64,000 nucleotides of DNA from Thermocatellispora tengchongensis (GTDB taxonomy: Bacteria; Actinomycetota; Actinomycetes; Streptosporangiales; Streptosporangiaceae). Below are positions 42,778 to 51,802 of the stretch, piece after piece; the first letter of the stretch is position 1, and each line of letters begins with the position of its first letter. The notes under the pieces are model-generated. The model saw only the letters and a list, made by a program, of their open reading frames with translations, was not told where the DNA came from and made no database searches. The stretch covers positions 481,227-545,226 of the forward strand of contig NZ_JACHGN010000005.1 of assembly GCF_014202315.1 (NCBI RefSeq), given 5' to 3'. The position numbers were made by a program, and so were the translations under genes.

Positions 42778-42789
42778 GCAAGCGCTTGC
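42778..42789. promoter_or_regulatory. KstR2-type operator GCAAGCGCTTGC
   Basis: A perfect 12-bp palindrome; GGCAAGCGCTTGCT agrees with AnCAAGnnCTTGnT at 9 of 10 defined positions. It lies in the divergent space between the thiolase (start 42654) and the HAD phosphatase (start 42864). Confidence 0.7.
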
Positions 42790-42863
42790 TCGGTTCGAAC
42801 GCGCGGTCGCCCCCGCATAGGGTGGTCCTTCCGGTCCACGGTCCGCATCGACGTTAGGCGCCC

Positions 42864-43472
42864 ATGCTCGATCCACGACTCCAGCCCGTCCCGCCGTACT
42901 CCGCCTTGATCTTCGACTGCGACGGCACGCTGGTGGACAGCGCGCCCGCCAACGAGCGGGCCTGGCGGCACGCGCTGGCCGCGCAGGGGGTCGAGCTCGA
43001 CTCCGCCTGGTATCACGCGCGCACCGGGCTGTCGGCCGATGAGCTGCTGGCCGCGCTCGAAGCCGAGATCGGCCGCGAACTGGACCGCCAGCAGGCCCAC
43101 GCGGCGGCGCTCGACGCCTACGACTGGCTGGTCGACACGGTGCCGCCGCGCGAGCAGGTCGTGGCCGTGGCGCGGGCCGACCACGGGCGGGTGCCGCTGG
43201 GCGTGGCCTCGGGCGGCTCTCGGGAGCGGGTGCTGGCCAGCCTGCGCGCGGCCCGCATCCACACGCTGTTCGACGTGGTGGTCACCAAGGACGACGTGCC
43301 GCGCGGCAAGCCCGCCCCCGACGTGTACCTGCTGGCGGCCGAGCGGCTGCGGGTGCGGCCCGGCGAGTGCGTGGCGTACGAGGACACCGACGAGGGGCTG
43401 GCCGCAGCGCTGGCGGCCGGGATGCGGGTCATCGACATCCGCCCCGCGCTGACCGCCACCCCCATTAGCTAG
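42864..43472 (+). CDS. HAD-superfamily sugar-phosphatase/beta-PGM-like protein
   Basis: A 202-aa HAD hydrolase of subfamily IA. Motif I is FDCDGTLVDS (~15-24, nucleophile Asp), motif II GVASGGSRERV (~115), motif III KDDVPRGKPAPDVYLLAAERL (~148-168) and motif IV YEDTDEGLAAALAAGM (~176-191). The helical cap has the beta-phosphoglucomutase-like length. Probable activity is hydrolysis or transfer of a phosphate on a small sugar phosphate. It faces a KstR2-type site, but regulation of this side is uncertain. Confidence 0.9.
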   Translation: MLDPRLQPVPPYSALIFDCDGTLVDSAPANERAWRHALAAQGVELDSAWYHARTGLSADELLAALEAEIGRELDRQQAHAAALDAYDWLVDTVPPREQVVAVARADHGRVPLGVASGGSRERVLASLRAARIHTLFDVVVTKDDVPRGKPAPDVYLLAAERLRVRPGECVAYEDTDEGLAAALAAGMRVIDIRPALTATPIS

Positions 43473-43487
43473 CTGTACTATCCAATT

Positions 43488-44177
43488 ATGCGGATATCCG
43501 AACTCAGCGCCGCCTCCCAGGTGCCGATCCCCACGATCAAGTACTACCTGCGCGAGGGTCTGCTCCCGCAGGGCGCGCAGGTCTCGGCCACCCGTGCGGT
43601 CTACGACGAGTCGCATCTGCGCCGGCTGCGCCTGATCCGGGCGCTGGCCGACGTCGGACGCCTGCCGCTGGCCTCGATCCGCAAGGTCGTCGCCGCCGTC
43701 GAGGACGAGGAGCTCGACGTGCACACCATGCTCGGGGTCGCGCACCACGCGCTGTCGCCGGACGTCGAGCCGCATCCGGAGGACGACGACTGGCGGGCCG
43801 CCCGCGAGCAGGTGGACGCGCTGATCCGCGAGAACGGCCTGAACATCGCCCCGGACGCGCCGACCCCCGACGAACTGGCCCAGTCGATCGTCCTGCTCGC
43901 CCGGCTGGACATGCCGACCTCGCCGGAGTCGCTGCGCCCCTACATCGCCGCCGCCCGCGAGCTGGTGATCGGGTTCGAGGTGCGGCAGATCGACTACGCC
44001 GGGCCCCGCGACAGGACGGTCGAGCGCATGGTGATCGGCACGGTGCTCTACGGCAAGATCTTCGACGTGCTGCGCCGGATGTTCCAGGAGTCGGCCTCCG
44101 CCGAGGTCGCAGCCGAAGCCTCCTCCAAAGCCTCCGCCGAAGTCTCCACCGAGACCTCCGGCACGATCACCCGCTGA
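43488..44177 (+). CDS. MerR-family transcriptional regulator
   Basis: A 229-aa protein. The N-terminal MerR winged helix (MRISELSAASQVPIPTIKYY, then LREGLLPQG, residues 1-29) is followed by HLRRLRLIRALADVGRLPLA and a long coiled-coil. A C-terminal domain of ~130 residues has one conserved-looking segment (YAGPRDRTVERMVIGTVLYGK) and ends in an Ala/Glu/Ser/Thr-rich tail. No cysteine metal site is visible, so an organic ligand is likely. A -10-like TACTAT (43476-43481) ends seven bases before the ATG, suggesting a leaderless message. It overlaps the convergent ThuA-like gene by 11 bp. Confidence 0.92.
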   Translation: MRISELSAASQVPIPTIKYYLREGLLPQGAQVSATRAVYDESHLRRLRLIRALADVGRLPLASIRKVVAAVEDEELDVHTMLGVAHHALSPDVEPHPEDDDWRAAREQVDALIRENGLNIAPDAPTPDELAQSIVLLARLDMPTSPESLRPYIAAARELVIGFEVRQIDYAGPRDRTVERMVIGTVLYGKIFDVLRRMFQESASAEVAAEASSKASAEVSTETSGTITR

Positions 44178-44838
44178 TCCCGACGGGCCGCTTGAGCAGC
44201 CACAGGGCCGCCCGCCGCAGCAGCTCGCGGTGCACCGGGCTGTCATAGGACCGCACGTCGTGGCCGAGCGCGTCGTACACCAGGCGTCCCCGCCGTACGC
44301 CGCGCGCCCACACCAGCGGCTGCCCGTTCGACTCGGCCAGCGGCGTGACGCCGGGGTGCACCTCCAGGTCGCTGTAGACCTCGTCCACCACGTCGAAGTC
44401 GCGCAGCCCGTCCACCACCGGGTGGCCGCCGAGCACCCGCACGCCGGTCCAGCCGAGCGGCGGGTGGTGCGAGCGGTTCCAGTCCCACCGGGCGCCGAGC
44501 ACCCGGGGCCAGCCCTGCCAGTCGTCGAAGCAGATGCACGCCGAGTGCATGGCGAGCAGCCCGCCGCCGCGCTCCAGGTGCTCCAGCAGGGTGCGCCGGG
44601 CGGGACCGGGCAGCTCGAAGCGCCATCGGCCGCGCTCGCCGGCGAACCGGTCGCCGTCCATCCGCCAGCGCAGCGCGTTGATCGTGATGAGCTGCACCTC
44701 GGGCGGCTCGGCCAGCGCCCCCGCGATGTCGTCGGTGACCTCCGACTCCACGCCCACCTCGGCGAGCACCTCGGCCAGCGCCGCCGAGGTGGCCGGGAAG
44801 TCGTGGTACAGCCCTCCGGACAGGATCAGGTTCCGCAT
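44167..44838 (-). CDS. ThuA-domain (trehalose-utilisation-like) protein
   Basis: A 223-aa glutamine-amidotransferase-fold protein of the ThuA family. NLILSGGLYHDFPATSAALAEVL (~3-25), GGGLLAMHSACICFDDWQGWP (~91-111, the fold's nucleophile-elbow region), HHPPLGWTGVRVLGGHPVVDGL, and VWARGVRRGRLVYDALGHD near the C-terminus. ThuA proteins occur in sugar-use clusters; in Rhizobium ThuAB converts trehalose-type disaccharides to 3-keto derivatives. The glycan-use cluster begins directly upstream, so this may be its first accessory gene, although ~95 bp separate it from the glycosidase. Confidence 0.88.
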   Translation of the reverse strand: MRNLILSGGLYHDFPATSAALAEVLAEVGVESEVTDDIAGALAEPPEVQLITINALRWRMDGDRFAGERGRWRFELPGPARRTLLEHLERGGGLLAMHSACICFDDWQGWPRVLGARWDWNRSHHPPLGWTGVRVLGGHPVVDGLRDFDVVDEVYSDLEVHPGVTPLAESNGQPLVWARGVRRGRLVYDALGHDVRSYDSPVHRELLRRAALWLLKRPVGISG

Positions 44839-44933
44839 GCGTTCACCCCATCACGCGCGGCCGTTCCCGGATAGCCTCGCCGGGCGCGGAAGCCGGGGAG
44901 GCGTCGCCTCCCCGGCCGTCGCGGTCGCGTGCG

Positions 44934-47243
44934 TTACTCGGCGGAGCCGAACCCGGACAGGTCCAGGCCGTAGTAGACGCGCGGGGCGCCGTCGAGCGTC
45001 ACCCGCACGGTCCCGCCGCCGGAGACCGGGATGCTCTTCTCCCGCCCGATGCAGTCGATCTGCCGCACGGCCTGGCCGGTCGCCGGAAGCCGCACCGTCG
45101 TCTTGGTCGGCCACGGGTCCACCCACGGCTCGGGCGCCGGGTAGAAGGTCTCGTCGGGCTCGTGGCCGGCGTTGAGGATGTAGCCGTCGGCGCGCGACCA
45201 CAGGATGCTCATCGGCCCGCGCGGCGTGTCGAACAGCAGGCCGCGCAGGTTCTCGTCCGGGAAGCGCACCCACCGCACGAACGTCGCGCCGTCCAGCGCC
45301 TCGGCCGCGGCGGCGAACGCCAGGAGCGACGGCTTGGGGCTCTTGTCGCGCATCACCAGCCCGAAGTGGTACTCGGGGTTGGTCTCGTTCGCACCCTGGG
45401 GGTTGGCCTTGACGCTGTCGTAGAACTGGTACCAGAGGCTGGCACGCACCCCCTCGGCCACCGCCAGCGCCTGGGTCAGCAGCACGTTCTCGGCGGCGTG
45501 CCGGTAGGTGTCGTGCCACCAGGAGTTCGGCTTCGTGCAGGCGTACGCCTCGGTCAGCCACAACTCAAGCGGCTCGCCCGGCTGGGCGGCGATCATCTCC
45601 TTGGCCTTGCGCACCGACCCCAGGAAGTTCCAGTAGCTGCCGTTGCTCCCCTGCGTCCACTCGGAGGGGTCGGGGGCGTAGTCGGGGGTGAAGTTCCCGC
45701 GGCCCGGGTGCAGCGCGAACGCCCTGACGTGCCGGGTGAGCCCGGCGGCGAACATGCGCTCGGCGTAGACGTAGTCCATGCCGGCCAGCGCCACCGACAT
45801 GAGCTTGAGCGGGCTGCCCCGCTCGGCGATCCGCTGCGCGAAGGACGCCGCCCACTTCGTCACGTACTCCGCGCCGCCGGCCCCCTTGAGGATTCCGCCG
45901 CGCATGTTCCACTCGTTCGCCAGCTCGTAGTAGACCGCCTGCGCCTCCTCCGCCGTGGTGATCTCGGCGTCGATGTACGCCCGCAGCCCCGCGGGGTCGC
46001 CGTCGAAGGCTTCCGGCGACTCCGGGGTGCGCAGCCGGTTCTGGTGCAGGCCGTACTGGGCGAGCTCCGCCGCGGTGAAGTGCGGGTGCCGGGACCAGCG
46101 AACTCCCAGGCGGTGCAGCAGCTCCCGCTCCTCCTTGGTCGCGAACAGGTAGTCGGCGGCGATGCCGATCGTGGTGGCCGTCTCGGCGCCGGAGAAGTCG
46201 TGCGGCGGCAGCACGGCGACGTTCGTACGGGCGAAGACCTTCTCGTCGCCGGCCCGCGCCTCGAACTCCACGAAGTACACACCGCGGCCCGGCGCGGTGA
46301 AGGAGAGCGAGTCCTCCGCCAGGGCGCCGGCGCCGGCGAGGGGGCGGGTGACCTTCCGCTCCAGCACCCGGCCGTCGAAGTCGCGGACCTTCCACTTCAG
46401 CGTGAGCCTGCGCTCCGGCCCCTTGTTGTACGCGACGCCGCGCACGCTCAGCGGCCGGTCGGCGCCGGTCCAGATGTTGAACGGCCGGTCGGTCCACACA
46501 TCCACGGCGAGCGGCGTGTCCTCGGCGATGGCGCCGACGATCTGGGGGCGCAGCGGCTCGGTCACCACGATGTTGGCGGTGGCCTGGAACACCCCGGCCT
46601 GTGTCTGCGTGGCCGGGAGGTGCAGGGCGCCGGAGTCGCGCCAGGACGCGTTGCTGCCGCGGCCGGTGATGTAGACGGACAGGCCCGGGAACGCCTCCTC
46701 GTAGACGGCCGTGCCCAGGCTCTGGTACGGCACGCCGCCGCGGGGGTCGCGGAGCCAGGACGCGATGCCCGTGTACGTCTCGACGACCGAGGCGGGCACG
46801 ACCTGCCTGCGGATCATCCCGCCGCTGCCGGAGGCGATGGTGGTGGAGGTGATGTCGAAGACGACCTCGAGCCGCCGGCCGCGGGGCGTGAAGGTGCCCT
46901 TGATGGTCGTCTGCGGCGAGCCCGTGTCGTAGGTGACGACGATGGCGGGGGTCCCGTCGGGGGCGGTCCCCGGCGCGGAGGTGCCCGCGTTGGTGACGAG
47001 GCCGGCGATCCGGTAGCCGCGCAGGACGAGCCGGGAGACGCCGGCGGCGTCGAGCAGCGTGACGGCCGCGCCGGTGGCGCTGATCGTGTACCCCTCCCCC
47101 GGCAGGGTCAGGGCGTCGGCCGCCTCGGCGCGCGGCGCCGTGCCGGGGACGAGGACGAGTTGCGAGCCGAGGACGCCGAAGAAGCCCGCGGCCATCATGC
47201 GGCGCCGCGAGATCGGGGTGCGGTGGAGGGCGTTGTCGGTCAT
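44934..47243 (-). CDS. TAT-exported putative glycoside hydrolase (GH-A-like)
   Basis: Codes for 769 aa. A TAT signal (SRRRMMAAGFFGVLGSQL, cleavage after APRAEA) is followed by a ~300-residue beta-rich region and then a TIM-barrel-like domain. YYELANEWN places a candidate acid/base Glu at 444 and LTEAYACT a candidate nucleophile Glu at 565. Spacing and context are those of clan GH-A retaining glycosidases, but I cannot name the GH family. The C-terminal ~120 residues form another beta domain (TVRVTLDGAPRVYYGLDL). It is the last gene of the ABC importer operon, so it probably releases the sugar that the importer takes up. Confidence 0.82.
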   Translation of the reverse strand: MTDNALHRTPISRRRMMAAGFFGVLGSQLVLVPGTAPRAEAADALTLPGEGYTISATGAAVTLLDAAGVSRLVLRGYRIAGLVTNAGTSAPGTAPDGTPAIVVTYDTGSPQTTIKGTFTPRGRRLEVVFDITSTTIASGSGGMIRRQVVPASVVETYTGIASWLRDPRGGVPYQSLGTAVYEEAFPGLSVYITGRGSNASWRDSGALHLPATQTQAGVFQATANIVVTEPLRPQIVGAIAEDTPLAVDVWTDRPFNIWTGADRPLSVRGVAYNKGPERRLTLKWKVRDFDGRVLERKVTRPLAGAGALAEDSLSFTAPGRGVYFVEFEARAGDEKVFARTNVAVLPPHDFSGAETATTIGIAADYLFATKEERELLHRLGVRWSRHPHFTAAELAQYGLHQNRLRTPESPEAFDGDPAGLRAYIDAEITTAEEAQAVYYELANEWNMRGGILKGAGGAEYVTKWAASFAQRIAERGSPLKLMSVALAGMDYVYAERMFAAGLTRHVRAFALHPGRGNFTPDYAPDPSEWTQGSNGSYWNFLGSVRKAKEMIAAQPGEPLELWLTEAYACTKPNSWWHDTYRHAAENVLLTQALAVAEGVRASLWYQFYDSVKANPQGANETNPEYHFGLVMRDKSPKPSLLAFAAAAEALDGATFVRWVRFPDENLRGLLFDTPRGPMSILWSRADGYILNAGHEPDETFYPAPEPWVDPWPTKTTVRLPATGQAVRQIDCIGREKSIPVSGGGTVRVTLDGAPRVYYGLDLSGFGSAE

Positions 47244-47287
47244 TGGACGGCCTTTCTTGCTGGGGGGCTTCCTGGGGGGAAGGGAGG

Positions 47288-48166
47288 TCAGCCCTTGATG
47301 CCGCCGGCCAGGCCGACGCCACGAAGGAACTGCTTCTGGAAGGCCAGGAACAGGGCGACCGGGATGAGGACCGCGATGAACAGCGCGGCCATCAGGAGGG
47401 AGATCTCCGAGGTCTGGGCCACGCGGGGCAGCGCGACCGAGAGCGGCTGCATCGTCGGCTCCGGCAGCACGAGGAGCGGCCAGAGGAACTCCTTCCACGA
47501 CGCGACGACCGTCAGGAGGGAGACCACGCCGAGGATCGGCCGCGACAGGGGCAGCACGATCGAGACGAGCATGCGGACCGGACCGGCCCCGTCGGCGCGG
47601 GCCGCCTCGAACAGCTCCTTCGGCAGCGCGTCGAAGAAGCGCTTGATGACGATCACGTTGAAGGCGTTGGCCGCCGCGGGCAGCCACACCGCGAGCCAGG
47701 TGTTCTGCAGGCTGCCGCCCGTCACCGGCAGGTCCAGGACGGTGAGGTAGAGCGGGACGAGTGAGACGACGCTCGGGATGAACAGGGTGGCGAGGACCAG
47801 CGCGGACAGCACGCCGCCCCATCTCGGCCGCAGCACCGAGAGCACGTACGCGCCGGTGACGCAGACGAACAGGGTGCTGGCCCAGGAACCGGCGGCCATG
47901 ACGACCGTGTTCCACAGGTAGACGCCCATGTCCAGGCGCGGCCACGCGCCGATCAGGTTGTCCCAGCTCACGCCGGACGGCCACAGGGAGAACGGCGCCC
48001 GCAGGGTGTCCTGCGTGTCCGACGTCGCCGCCTTGAACAGCCACAGCATCGGCCCGGCGCCCGCCACGAGCAGCCCGGCGAACACGGCGCCCCGGATGAT
48101 CCGCATCGAGTGGCGCACCAGGGGACGGGCCAGATCGACGTCCGAGATGATCGCCCGCTCGGTCAT
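47288..48166 (-). CDS. carbohydrate ABC transporter permease (MalG-type)
   Basis: A 292-aa MalG-type permease, N-terminus TERAIISDVDLARP. Helices include GAVFAGLLVAGAGPMLWLF, TVVMAAGSWASTLFVCVTGA, LVLATLFIPSVVSLVPLYL and ISLLMAALFIAVLIPVALFL. The EAA loop is at LPKELFEAARADGAGPVRML (~185-204). Its ATG overlaps the upstream permease stop by 4 nt. It works with the permease at 48163 and the lipoprotein at 49056 as a CUT1-type importer; no ATPase is encoded here. Confidence 0.93.
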   Translation of the reverse strand: MTERAIISDVDLARPLVRHSMRIIRGAVFAGLLVAGAGPMLWLFKAATSDTQDTLRAPFSLWPSGVSWDNLIGAWPRLDMGVYLWNTVVMAAGSWASTLFVCVTGAYVLSVLRPRWGGVLSALVLATLFIPSVVSLVPLYLTVLDLPVTGGSLQNTWLAVWLPAAANAFNVIVIKRFFDALPKELFEAARADGAGPVRMLVSIVLPLSRPILGVVSLLTVVASWKEFLWPLLVLPEPTMQPLSVALPRVAQTSEISLLMAALFIAVLIPVALFLAFQKQFLRGVGLAGGIKG

Positions 48167-49059
48167 GAGTCCCGCCCCAGCTTCCGCGTCGCCAGTTGGT
48201 AGATGCCGGCGAAGACGCACAGGACGACGGCCAGCATCAGGCTCAGCGCCGTCGCGGCCCCGTAGTCGCCGTTGATGAACGCGTAGTTGTAGACCATGAG
48301 CAGGATGGTCATCGTCGCGTTGTCGGGCCCGCCGCCGGTGAACAGGAACGGCTCGGTGAACACCTGCGCGGTGCCGATGATCTGCAGCAGGATCAGCACG
48401 ACCGTGATGCCGCGGATCTGGGGGAGCGTGACATGCCAGATCCTGCGCCAGATCCCCGCGCCGTCCAGCTCGGCCGCCTCGTACAGCTCGGTCCTGACGC
48501 CGGTGAGGGCGGCGAGGTAGATGATGACGTTGGTGCCGGCGTTGGCCCAGGTCGCCTCCAGCACCAGGGCCGGCATCGCGGTCGTCCCGGTGTTCAGCCA
48601 CGGCAGGGGGTCGATCCCGGCCCAGCCGAGGACCGTGTTGAACAGGCCGTCGGCGGAGGGGTCGTAGAAGACCTTCCACAGCAGGATCGCCACGACGGGC
48701 GGGAACACCACCGGCAGGTAGGCGAGGGCGCTGTAGAGCCCCTTGCGGCGCCGCAGCTCGGAGATCACGACCGCGAGGAAGACGGGCAGCGGGAAGCCGA
48801 AGACCAGGCAGAGCAGCCCGTACCAGAGCGTGTTGCCGATCGCGGTGGGCAGCAGCGGGTCGCCGAGCACGTAGGTGAAGTTCTCCCAGCCGACCCAGGT
48901 GCTCCCGGAGACGAAGTTCGTCTGCTGGAAGCTCATGACCAGGCCGCGGACGATCGGCCCCCACGAGAAGTAGAGGAAGACGAGCACGAGCGGGAGCGCG
49001 AGCAGCGCGGCGCCGGGATCGACGCGGCGCGGCCACCGGGCCGGGGACGGACGGATCAC
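48163..49059 (-). CDS. sugar ABC transporter permease (MalF-type)
   Basis: A 298-aa MalF-type permease, GTG start overlapping the solute-binding-protein stop (GTGA). Transmembrane segments include ALLALPLVLVFLYFSWGPIV, IGNTLWYGLLCLVFGFPLPV and SLMLAVVLCVFAGIYQLAT. The EAA loop is near LYEAAELDGAGIWRRIWHVT (~195-214). It is co-translated with the binding protein and the second permease. Substrate specificity is unknown but should match the exported glycosidase and the GH36/DUF2264 enzymes. Confidence 0.93.
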   Translation of the reverse strand: MIRPSPARWPRRVDPGAALLALPLVLVFLYFSWGPIVRGLVMSFQQTNFVSGSTWVGWENFTYVLGDPLLPTAIGNTLWYGLLCLVFGFPLPVFLAVVISELRRRKGLYSALAYLPVVFPPVVAILLWKVFYDPSADGLFNTVLGWAGIDPLPWLNTGTTAMPALVLEATWANAGTNVIIYLAALTGVRTELYEAAELDGAGIWRRIWHVTLPQIRGITVVLILLQIIGTAQVFTEPFLFTGGGPDNATMTILLMVYNYAFINGDYGAATALSLMLAVVLCVFAGIYQLATRKLGRDS

Positions 49060-50447
49060 CGCGGGGCCCGTGCCAGCTTCGCGTCCACGGTCGCGACGGC
49101 CTCGGCGAGCAGCGCGGCGATGTCGGCGTCCTTGTCGGTGAGCACCTTCTGCAGGACGGTGTCCAGCACGGCGTAGACCTCCTGCGCGCTCCTGACGGGC
49201 TCGGTCTTGAGCTGGACGGTCGCGAGGTCGCCGGTGTAGCCGGTGAAGTTCTCCAGCGGCACGTTGACGTGGCCGGCGATCCAGCTCTCGTACCGCTCGA
49301 ACGTCTCCGGGGCGACGGGGCTCAGCCGGGGGATGCCGACCGCGCCGCCGTCCTGGGCGGTGGCCTTGGCGTCGGCGACCGCCGCCTCCTGGTCGATGTA
49401 CTTGTGCAGGTCGAAGAAGCGGATCCACTTCAGCGCCGCGGCCTTCTCGGCCGGGCTCGCCTTGGGGTTCACGATCTCGACGGACCCGCCCGACAGGACC
49501 CTGTTGTCGTTGCCCGGCCCGGTGGGCACGGCGGTGAGCCCGACGTCCTCCTTGGCCATGCCGAAGTTGGTCACGGCGGCCTGGTAGGCGGCCGAGGGCA
49601 CCGACAGGAACATGCCGATCTTGCCGGCCGCGAAGTCCTTGGCGATGTCGTTCATGTTGTAGAGGAAGTTGGTGCCCATGGAGTCGTCCTCCCAGCGCAT
49701 CTGCTTGAGGTACGTCAGGGCGTTGCGCGTGGCGGCGTCGTCGAAGGTGGCCTTGGAGCCGTCCTCGCTCTCGATCGAGCCGCCCATGCTGTACGACTGC
49801 GCGGTCAGCATCCAGCCGCCGGTGTTCTCGGTGGTCATCTGGGCGTAGCCGGCCTGCCCGGTCTTCTCGGCGATGGCCTTGGCCGCGGTACGCACCTCGT
49901 CCCAGGTCCTGGGCGGCTTGGCCGGGTCGAGTCCCGCCTTCTCGAACAGGGCGCGGTTGTAGAACAGGCCGATCGCGTACGGCAGCACGGGGACGCCGTA
50001 GATGCGGCCGTCGCGGCCCTGGACGATCTTGAGCGTCTGCGGGTTGAGCTGATCGGCGAGCCCGACGGCCTTGAGCTCGTCGGTGATGTCCGCGACCTGC
50101 CGGCGCGCGATGAGCGACTGGATCTCGGTGAACGGGACCTTGATCACGTCCGGCAGGGTGCCGCCCGCCACGTTCGCCTGGAAGGTCTGCACGTCCCACA
50201 CCGTCTCCGACGGCTCGATCCTGATGCCCGGGTGGGCCTGGTGGAACTCCTGGACCCGCCGGTCGAAGAACGCGCGGGCCGCGGCCTGGTCGGCGCTGGG
50301 CCGGTCGCCGACCGTGATGGTGACCGTGCCGTCGCCGGACGCGCTCCCGCCGGACGACGGGGCCCCGCAGGCCGTCAGGGCGAGGGCGAGGGCCGCGGTA
50401 CCGCCGAACAGCGTGGTGCGGGTGTGGGCATGCCGGAACGTGGTCAT
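49056..50447 (-). CDS. extracellular sugar-binding lipoprotein
   Basis: A 463-aa solute-binding protein of the CUT1 class. The signal peptide ends in the lipobox LTAC (TLFGGTAALALALTAC, Cys ~28), followed by a Ser/Gly linker. The first domain has VTITVGDRPSADQAAARAFF; typical segments are LPDVIKVPFTEIQSLI (~100), YGVPVLPYAIGLFYNRALFE (~150-170) and FAAGKIGMFLSVPSAA (~260). A Pro/Thr-type hinge follows. It is the binding component of the importer and is located directly upstream of both permeases. The hydroxyacid dehydrogenase upstream is separated by 53 bp. Confidence 0.93.
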   Translation of the reverse strand: MTTFRHAHTRTTLFGGTAALALALTACGAPSSGGSASGDGTVTITVGDRPSADQAAARAFFDRRVQEFHQAHPGIRIEPSETVWDVQTFQANVAGGTLPDVIKVPFTEIQSLIARRQVADITDELKAVGLADQLNPQTLKIVQGRDGRIYGVPVLPYAIGLFYNRALFEKAGLDPAKPPRTWDEVRTAAKAIAEKTGQAGYAQMTTENTGGWMLTAQSYSMGGSIESEDGSKATFDDAATRNALTYLKQMRWEDDSMGTNFLYNMNDIAKDFAAGKIGMFLSVPSAAYQAAVTNFGMAKEDVGLTAVPTGPGNDNRVLSGGSVEIVNPKASPAEKAAALKWIRFFDLHKYIDQEAAVADAKATAQDGGAVGIPRLSPVAPETFERYESWIAGHVNVPLENFTGYTGDLATVQLKTEPVRSAQEVYAVLDTVLQKVLTDKDADIAALLAEAVATVDAKLARAPR

Positions 50448-50500
50448 GGCGTCTCCTGGGGGGGTGGTGGTGCGGGGGGTCGGTGCTCGTGGGCGGCGGG

Positions 50501-51502
50501 TCACGCGGACAGGGCGAGCCGGTCCTCGTTCACCTCGTGCTCCAGCGGGTCTCCTTCGAGGAACCGGACGAGTTCGGCGGCGGCGAGGTCGCCCAGCCGC
50601 GCCTCGTCGGTGCCGAGGCTGCCGGCGATGTGCGGGGTGACCAGCGCGTTGCCCAGGCGGAACAGCGGGTGCCCGGCGGGCAGCTCCTCGGGCTCGGTGA
50701 CGTCCAGGACGGCGAAGACGTCGCGCCGCCGGGTCAGGAACTCCACCAGCGCGTCGTGGTCCACGAGGCCGCCCCGGGCGGTGTTCAGCAGCGTGCTGTG
50801 CGGAGGCATCAGGTCGAGCTCCGCCGTGGAGATCATGTGGTGCGTCGCGTCGTTGTGCGGCGCGTGCAGGGTCAGCACGTCGCTGCCGCCGATCACGGCG
50901 GGCAGGCCGGCGAGCTCCACGCCGAGGCCGGCGGCCTCGTCCGGCCGGGCGAACGGGTCGTAGGCCAGGACGCGCAGGTCGTGCTCGGCCAGGCGCCGCG
51001 CGACGAGGCGGCCGATGTGGCCCAGCCCGACCAGGCCGATCGTCGCGCCGTCCACGCCGCGCACGCCGGTGCGCGGCACCGGCCCCCCGGCCGCCCGCGC
51101 GTCCAGGGCGAGCCGCCAGACGTTCTTCAGCGACAGGTGCACCTGGGCGTAGGTGAAGTCGGCGACGGATACGGCGTTGGCGGACGCCGCCGTCGAGACC
51201 CGGACGCCCCGTGCCCACACGGCGCCGGTGACGATGCCGCGGACGCTGCCGGCCGCGTGCAGCACGAGTTCCAGCGCGGGCAGGCGGTCCAGGACGTCGC
51301 CGGTCAGCGGCGGTGTCCCCCAGCCGGTGATGAGGACGCGGATGTCGTCCCGCACGGCTTCCGAGACAGGGTCGAACTCCACGAGATCGACCCGGTGCCG
51401 GATGGCGGCCCTCACCCGGTCGGTGAGGACCGACCGGGACCACTCCCGGCCGATGCAGGTCCCCACCGCCCAGTCGGGACGGCCGGACACCACTGGCTTC
51501 AT
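50501..51502 (-). CDS. D-isomer-specific 2-hydroxyacid dehydrogenase
   Basis: A 333-aa NAD-dependent 2-hydroxyacid dehydrogenase. The Rossmann motif TIGLVGLGHIGRLVARRLAE is near 175-195. Catalytic residues are the Arg of LLNTARGGLVDHDAL (~250), a Glu downstream (VTEPEELPAGHPLF) and the His of VTPHIAGSLGTDE (~300). It begins the operon that also holds the importer and the glycosidase, so it may process an acidic sugar (for example a uronate-derived keto acid), but the substrate is open. The start is adjacent to a 9-bp-arm inverted repeat. Confidence 0.92.
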   Translation of the reverse strand: MKPVVSGRPDWAVGTCIGREWSRSVLTDRVRAAIRHRVDLVEFDPVSEAVRDDIRVLITGWGTPPLTGDVLDRLPALELVLHAAGSVRGIVTGAVWARGVRVSTAASANAVSVADFTYAQVHLSLKNVWRLALDARAAGGPVPRTGVRGVDGATIGLVGLGHIGRLVARRLAEHDLRVLAYDPFARPDEAAGLGVELAGLPAVIGGSDVLTLHAPHNDATHHMISTAELDLMPPHSTLLNTARGGLVDHDALVEFLTRRRDVFAVLDVTEPEELPAGHPLFRLGNALVTPHIAGSLGTDEARLGDLAAAELVRFLEGDPLEHEVNEDRLALSA

Positions 51503-51548
51503 TGACGCTCGCTCTCTGGCTCTGCCTGTGATCAGGACGACGCGCCAG

Positions 51549-51580
51549 ATTTCCCCGCAACGGGGACGTTACGGGGAAAT
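51549..51580. promoter_or_regulatory. 9-bp inverted repeat ATTTCCCCG/CGGGGAAAT
   Basis: Perfect arms at 51549-51557 and 51572-51580, with an inner CCCCG...CGGGG dyad, in the divergent region between the hydroxyacid dehydrogenase (start 51502) and the DeoR/LacI hybrid regulator (start 51803). It is the best candidate operator for the glycan-use cluster. Confidence 0.65.
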
Positions 51581-51802
51581 TTCGCGCTGGTTGATTCTTC
51601 GATCGGCCACGAGCGGGGATCAATAGACGGGCAATGAAACGATCAAAATCGATCCGGCCCCGCTCCCCCGCCCCATCCCGGACAATGTGCGGGAGCGGCA
51701 CGGCGACGCCTGCCCGCGGCGTGCACGGCGGCGATGATTGATCAGGTGATCCGAAGCGGTCGGCCGGTCCCGCCGCTTCCCGACGAGACGGAGGAGATCA
51801 CG

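Noticed and set aside
45162-47750. An 862-codon plus-strand frame opposite the glycosidase and permease
   Set aside because: It is antisense to well-supported genes and shows only Arg/Val/Leu-rich shadow sequence.
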